Shown: piece by piece, positions 63,101 through 64,000 of the stretch
Layout of the letters: each line of letters opens with the position of its first letter
Position numbering within the stretch: position 1 is the stretch's first letter
NCBI GenBank assembly: GCA_000620185.1
Contig: JHVO01000009.1
Location: 295,971-359,970 of the forward strand
Direction: 5' to 3'
Origin: Geodermatophilaceae bacterium URHB0062
GTDB lineage: Bacteria > Actinomycetota > Actinomycetes > Mycobacteriales > Geodermatophilaceae
Length of the DNA stretch: 64,000 bases
Position numbers and translations under genes: made by a program
The notes under the pieces: model-generated
Seen by the model: the letters and a program-made list of their open reading frames with translations, nothing else
What the model was told of the DNA's origin: nothing
Database searches by the model: none

Positions 63101-64000
63101 CGTGACCAACCGGGCGGATCGCCCCCTGCGGCTGACACAGGGCGCCGACACACCGGCAACAGGCGCCTTCCGGTTCGACGGCTCCCAGTGCACCGACCGG
63201 GACGTCGGTCCGGGTAGCACGTGCCGGATTTCCGTGACGTTCGAGCCGACGGCGGCAGGGCCGTACTCCGGCGTCTTGGTGCTCGCGGCCAAGGGATTCC
63301 CCGAGGTGGCCGTGGCGCTGGCGGGGGTCGGCCTCGACAAGGGCACGCCGCCGGTGCCTGACGTCATCGGGATGACCCTGGCCCGGGCACAAGAGGAACT
63401 GGCCGCGGCCGGTCTCGTGACCGGCGAGATCCGGCAGGTCCCTCACCCGGACGTCCCGAGGGGCTCCGTGGCGGACCAGGCTCCGCGCGCGGGCTACCCG
63501 CTGGCCCGGGGCCGCGCGGTCGACCTGTTCGTGTCCACCGGCCCTGACACCGTCATCGTCCCCGACGTGGTCGGCCTCAGCGAGTTCGACGCGGCGAAGC
63601 GCATCCTGGACGCGGGCCTGCGGTTGGGGTCGGTGGTCCAGCGGCCCGACTCAAGCACTGAGGCCGGCACCGTGCTGGAGACGACCCCGTCCGCCCACAA
63701 GGAGGTCGCAGTTGCCAGCCCCGTCGACGTGGTGATCGCAGTCGGACAGTCCTGCTCCGTCCCGGACGACCTCATCGGTATGACCCAGGAGCAGGCCGGC
63801 CAGGCCCTAGTGGGCAGCACCCTTGCCCTCGGAGACGTCCACAGCCGCGAAGACTCCAGTGTCGAGGCCGGCAGGGTGCTGGAGACCAGCCCAGCCCCCG
63901 GCTCCGTACTGCAATGCGGCAGCGCCGTCGACCTCGTCCTCTCGTCGGGGACCACAGCGCCGTGCACCGTCCCGCACGTGATCGGCGGCTACCTCAACGA
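60186..64000 (+). CDS. STAND-like NTPase-TM-HYDIN/SPD-2 repeats-PASTA receptor, 3' end outside window
   Basis: An open frame of more than 1,270 residues from ATG 60186 (GAGGGGGAG upstream). Residues 22-45 read VRTSVTVAGDVSGQLAVGSH, a sequence typical of STAND N-termini. The ATPase has Walker A APAGMGKSTLL (108-118) and Walker B ALLLDDVDL (178-186). A winged-helix-like segment (300-344) and TPR-like helices (427-512) follow. An AHAGSSG-repeat linker leads to one TM at 590-615. Four beta domains of the choice-of-anchor/HYDIN type (620-1048) each carry two Cys. PASTA repeats start at 1056 (VPDVIGMTLARAQEEL), 1122 (VPDVVGLSEFDAAKRIL) and 1190, and a fourth is truncated. The layout predicts cytoplasmic switch and extracellular sensor. 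Confidence 0.88.
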   Translation, partial: MAGRLRHGLSRPTRKSRAPVGEVRTSVTVAGDVSGQLAVGSHIVQMRVDTVLGNLLTVLPPDAKANVTPRPLPISLVPRRPGLLIGRQDETALAVQALAGRRPVEIQAPAGMGKSTLLRSLAHQLPISDACGGMAHLSARGLSHDDLLQVLFDVFYSSDIPVKPPPGELRHRLQNVRAALLLDDVDLSENEIEDVEDYAPACGFVLTTEVDPGVSEALTIRLGGLHSAEARELVAHALGRPLGPEEQPAIDALCDLVHGAPAGLLRLADAARDHDGSLADFAVTVKDSGIPPLPVDTAEDVHLLGLLAAISGVHLDVQQLSEITGLPDVQERIDRLVMRGLVLPSAPPVSSDARIDYSLAVGVDLGPAGVWHMDLRRAELRSYFLKLAEKRQETLLAPGAPPETLRALHSDAVKRREWRYALGLGVLLDAAYALSGRWDAWREVSENTLAAARAVGDPGAEAMALHQMGTRALCQGQTSTANDLLRRALDLRTAMGAVAAAQVTAHNLSLIAVPPIMPPDHQDGSHADDGGSAHVGDDRGATSAHSSGGDGGASSAHAGSSGAHAGSSGAHAASSGGAHAVAGQGVLSGTALTAGASVAVVAAVVAGVLFVRSNEPAAAKVAVDQTALSFPAVALNQSSEAQTIAARNDGNGPVHLDRFETSGANLSDFLVTSSTCRNREIPAGESCRATVVFTPTGEGPRQASLAVDIREAGEDPRVTLSGSSTGPDDASPTADPTELSFGEHPLNVAGERRQVTVTGPAGKPVVLGSAVVDGLAGADYAIEHDTCSGAQLVRDATCRVAVRFTPSAAGSRGALLKLPGPDETRGVAVPLSGAGAAPDKTTAFEVAPRSVFFGEQPLSTASEARQIVLTNSGDAPLDAAPVTIQGAPDFTVDQAGCPAVLDPGADCVASVTFTPVMSGIRTAQLSFGGRGPVVPLSGEGVERPAEAPDISPRALAFPDQLIGGVSAPKTVTVTNRADRPLRLTQGADTPATGAFRFDGSQCTDRDVGPGSTCRISVTFEPTAAGPYSGVLVLAAKGFPEVAVALAGVGLDKGTPPVPDVIGMTLARAQEELAAAGLVTGEIRQVPHPDVPRGSVADQAPRAGYPLARGRAVDLFVSTGPDTVIVPDVVGLSEFDAAKRILDAGLRLGSVVQRPDSSTEAGTVLETTPSAHKEVAVASPVDVVIAVGQSCSVPDDLIGMTQEQAGQALVGSTLALGDVHSREDSSVEAGRVLETSPAPGSVLQCGSAVDLVLSSGTTAPCTVPHVIGGYLN

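Noticed and set aside
60399..63446. Minus-strand frame of about 1,000 codons opposite the STAND-PASTA gene
   Set aside because: No recognisable motif; codon-phase shadow of a gene with clear P-loop, TM and PASTA features.

Overview
The window is very GC-rich, dense in short intergenic gaps and GTG or ATG start codons that overlap the preceding stop. It carries mycothiol biosynthesis (mshB), an fdxA-dapC pair and an assimilatory sulfite reductase with a cysteine leader peptide. Together these point to a high-GC actinobacterium. The gene content would fit Geodermatophilaceae or a relative, but that rank is inference. No rRNA, tRNA, CRISPR array, insertion sequence or phage module was found.

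1-8.8 kb: a truncated alpha/beta hydrolase, a lysozyme-like membrane protein, the fdxA-dapC-GNAT operon, a soluble triple-GAF GGDEF-EAL protein, a second GNAT, and mshB with a downstream membrane gene. 8.8-15.2 kb: a five-gene peptide ABC importer (dppABCDF) with hairpins after dppA and after dppF, then a CsbD-type stress protein. 15.3-20.4 kb: a SRPBCC-Nudix fusion, a cysteine-free Rrf2 regulator, and sulfur assimilation genes (cysC, leader peptide, sirA, a small zinc-ribbon protein, cysH), then a pterin dehydratase.

20.4-29.0 kb: a catabolic island. On the minus strand lie an MFS transporter, E1-alpha/E1-beta/E2 of an acetoin-dehydrogenase-like complex, an SDR, a nitroreductase and a TetR regulator. 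On the plus strand lie a zinc alcohol dehydrogenase and an AhpD-like protein. Two near-identical 18-bp palindromes sit in the divergent control region. 29-35.9 kb: a HipA-like kinase with a DUF3037 partner, a Thr/Pro/Ser-rich membrane-anchored protein, an ABC exporter, a formate/nitrite-type channel, a two-TM protein and a flavin reductase. 36-42.4 kb: large catalase, a YedY-like molybdoenzyme, and sdhCAB with an iron-box-like site upstream.

42.4-50.4 kb: a secreted DUF1906 protein, an MFS exporter preceded by an overlapping 26-residue hydrophobic peptide, a large LuxR-type ATPase regulator, and small enzymes. 50.4-54.7 kb: a minus-strand operon of Ser/Thr-rich secreted protein, ApbE (frameshifted), response regulator, histidine kinase and PP2C phosphatase. 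54.8-60 kb: a P-type ATPase, a secreted phosphoesterase and an APC permease.

60.2-64 kb: the most unusual gene, open at the right edge. It joins a STAND-like NTPase and helical repeats to one transmembrane segment, then four HYDIN/SPD-2-type beta domains and PASTA repeats. This is the layout expected of a membrane receptor linking cell-wall sensing to an intracellular NTPase switch.
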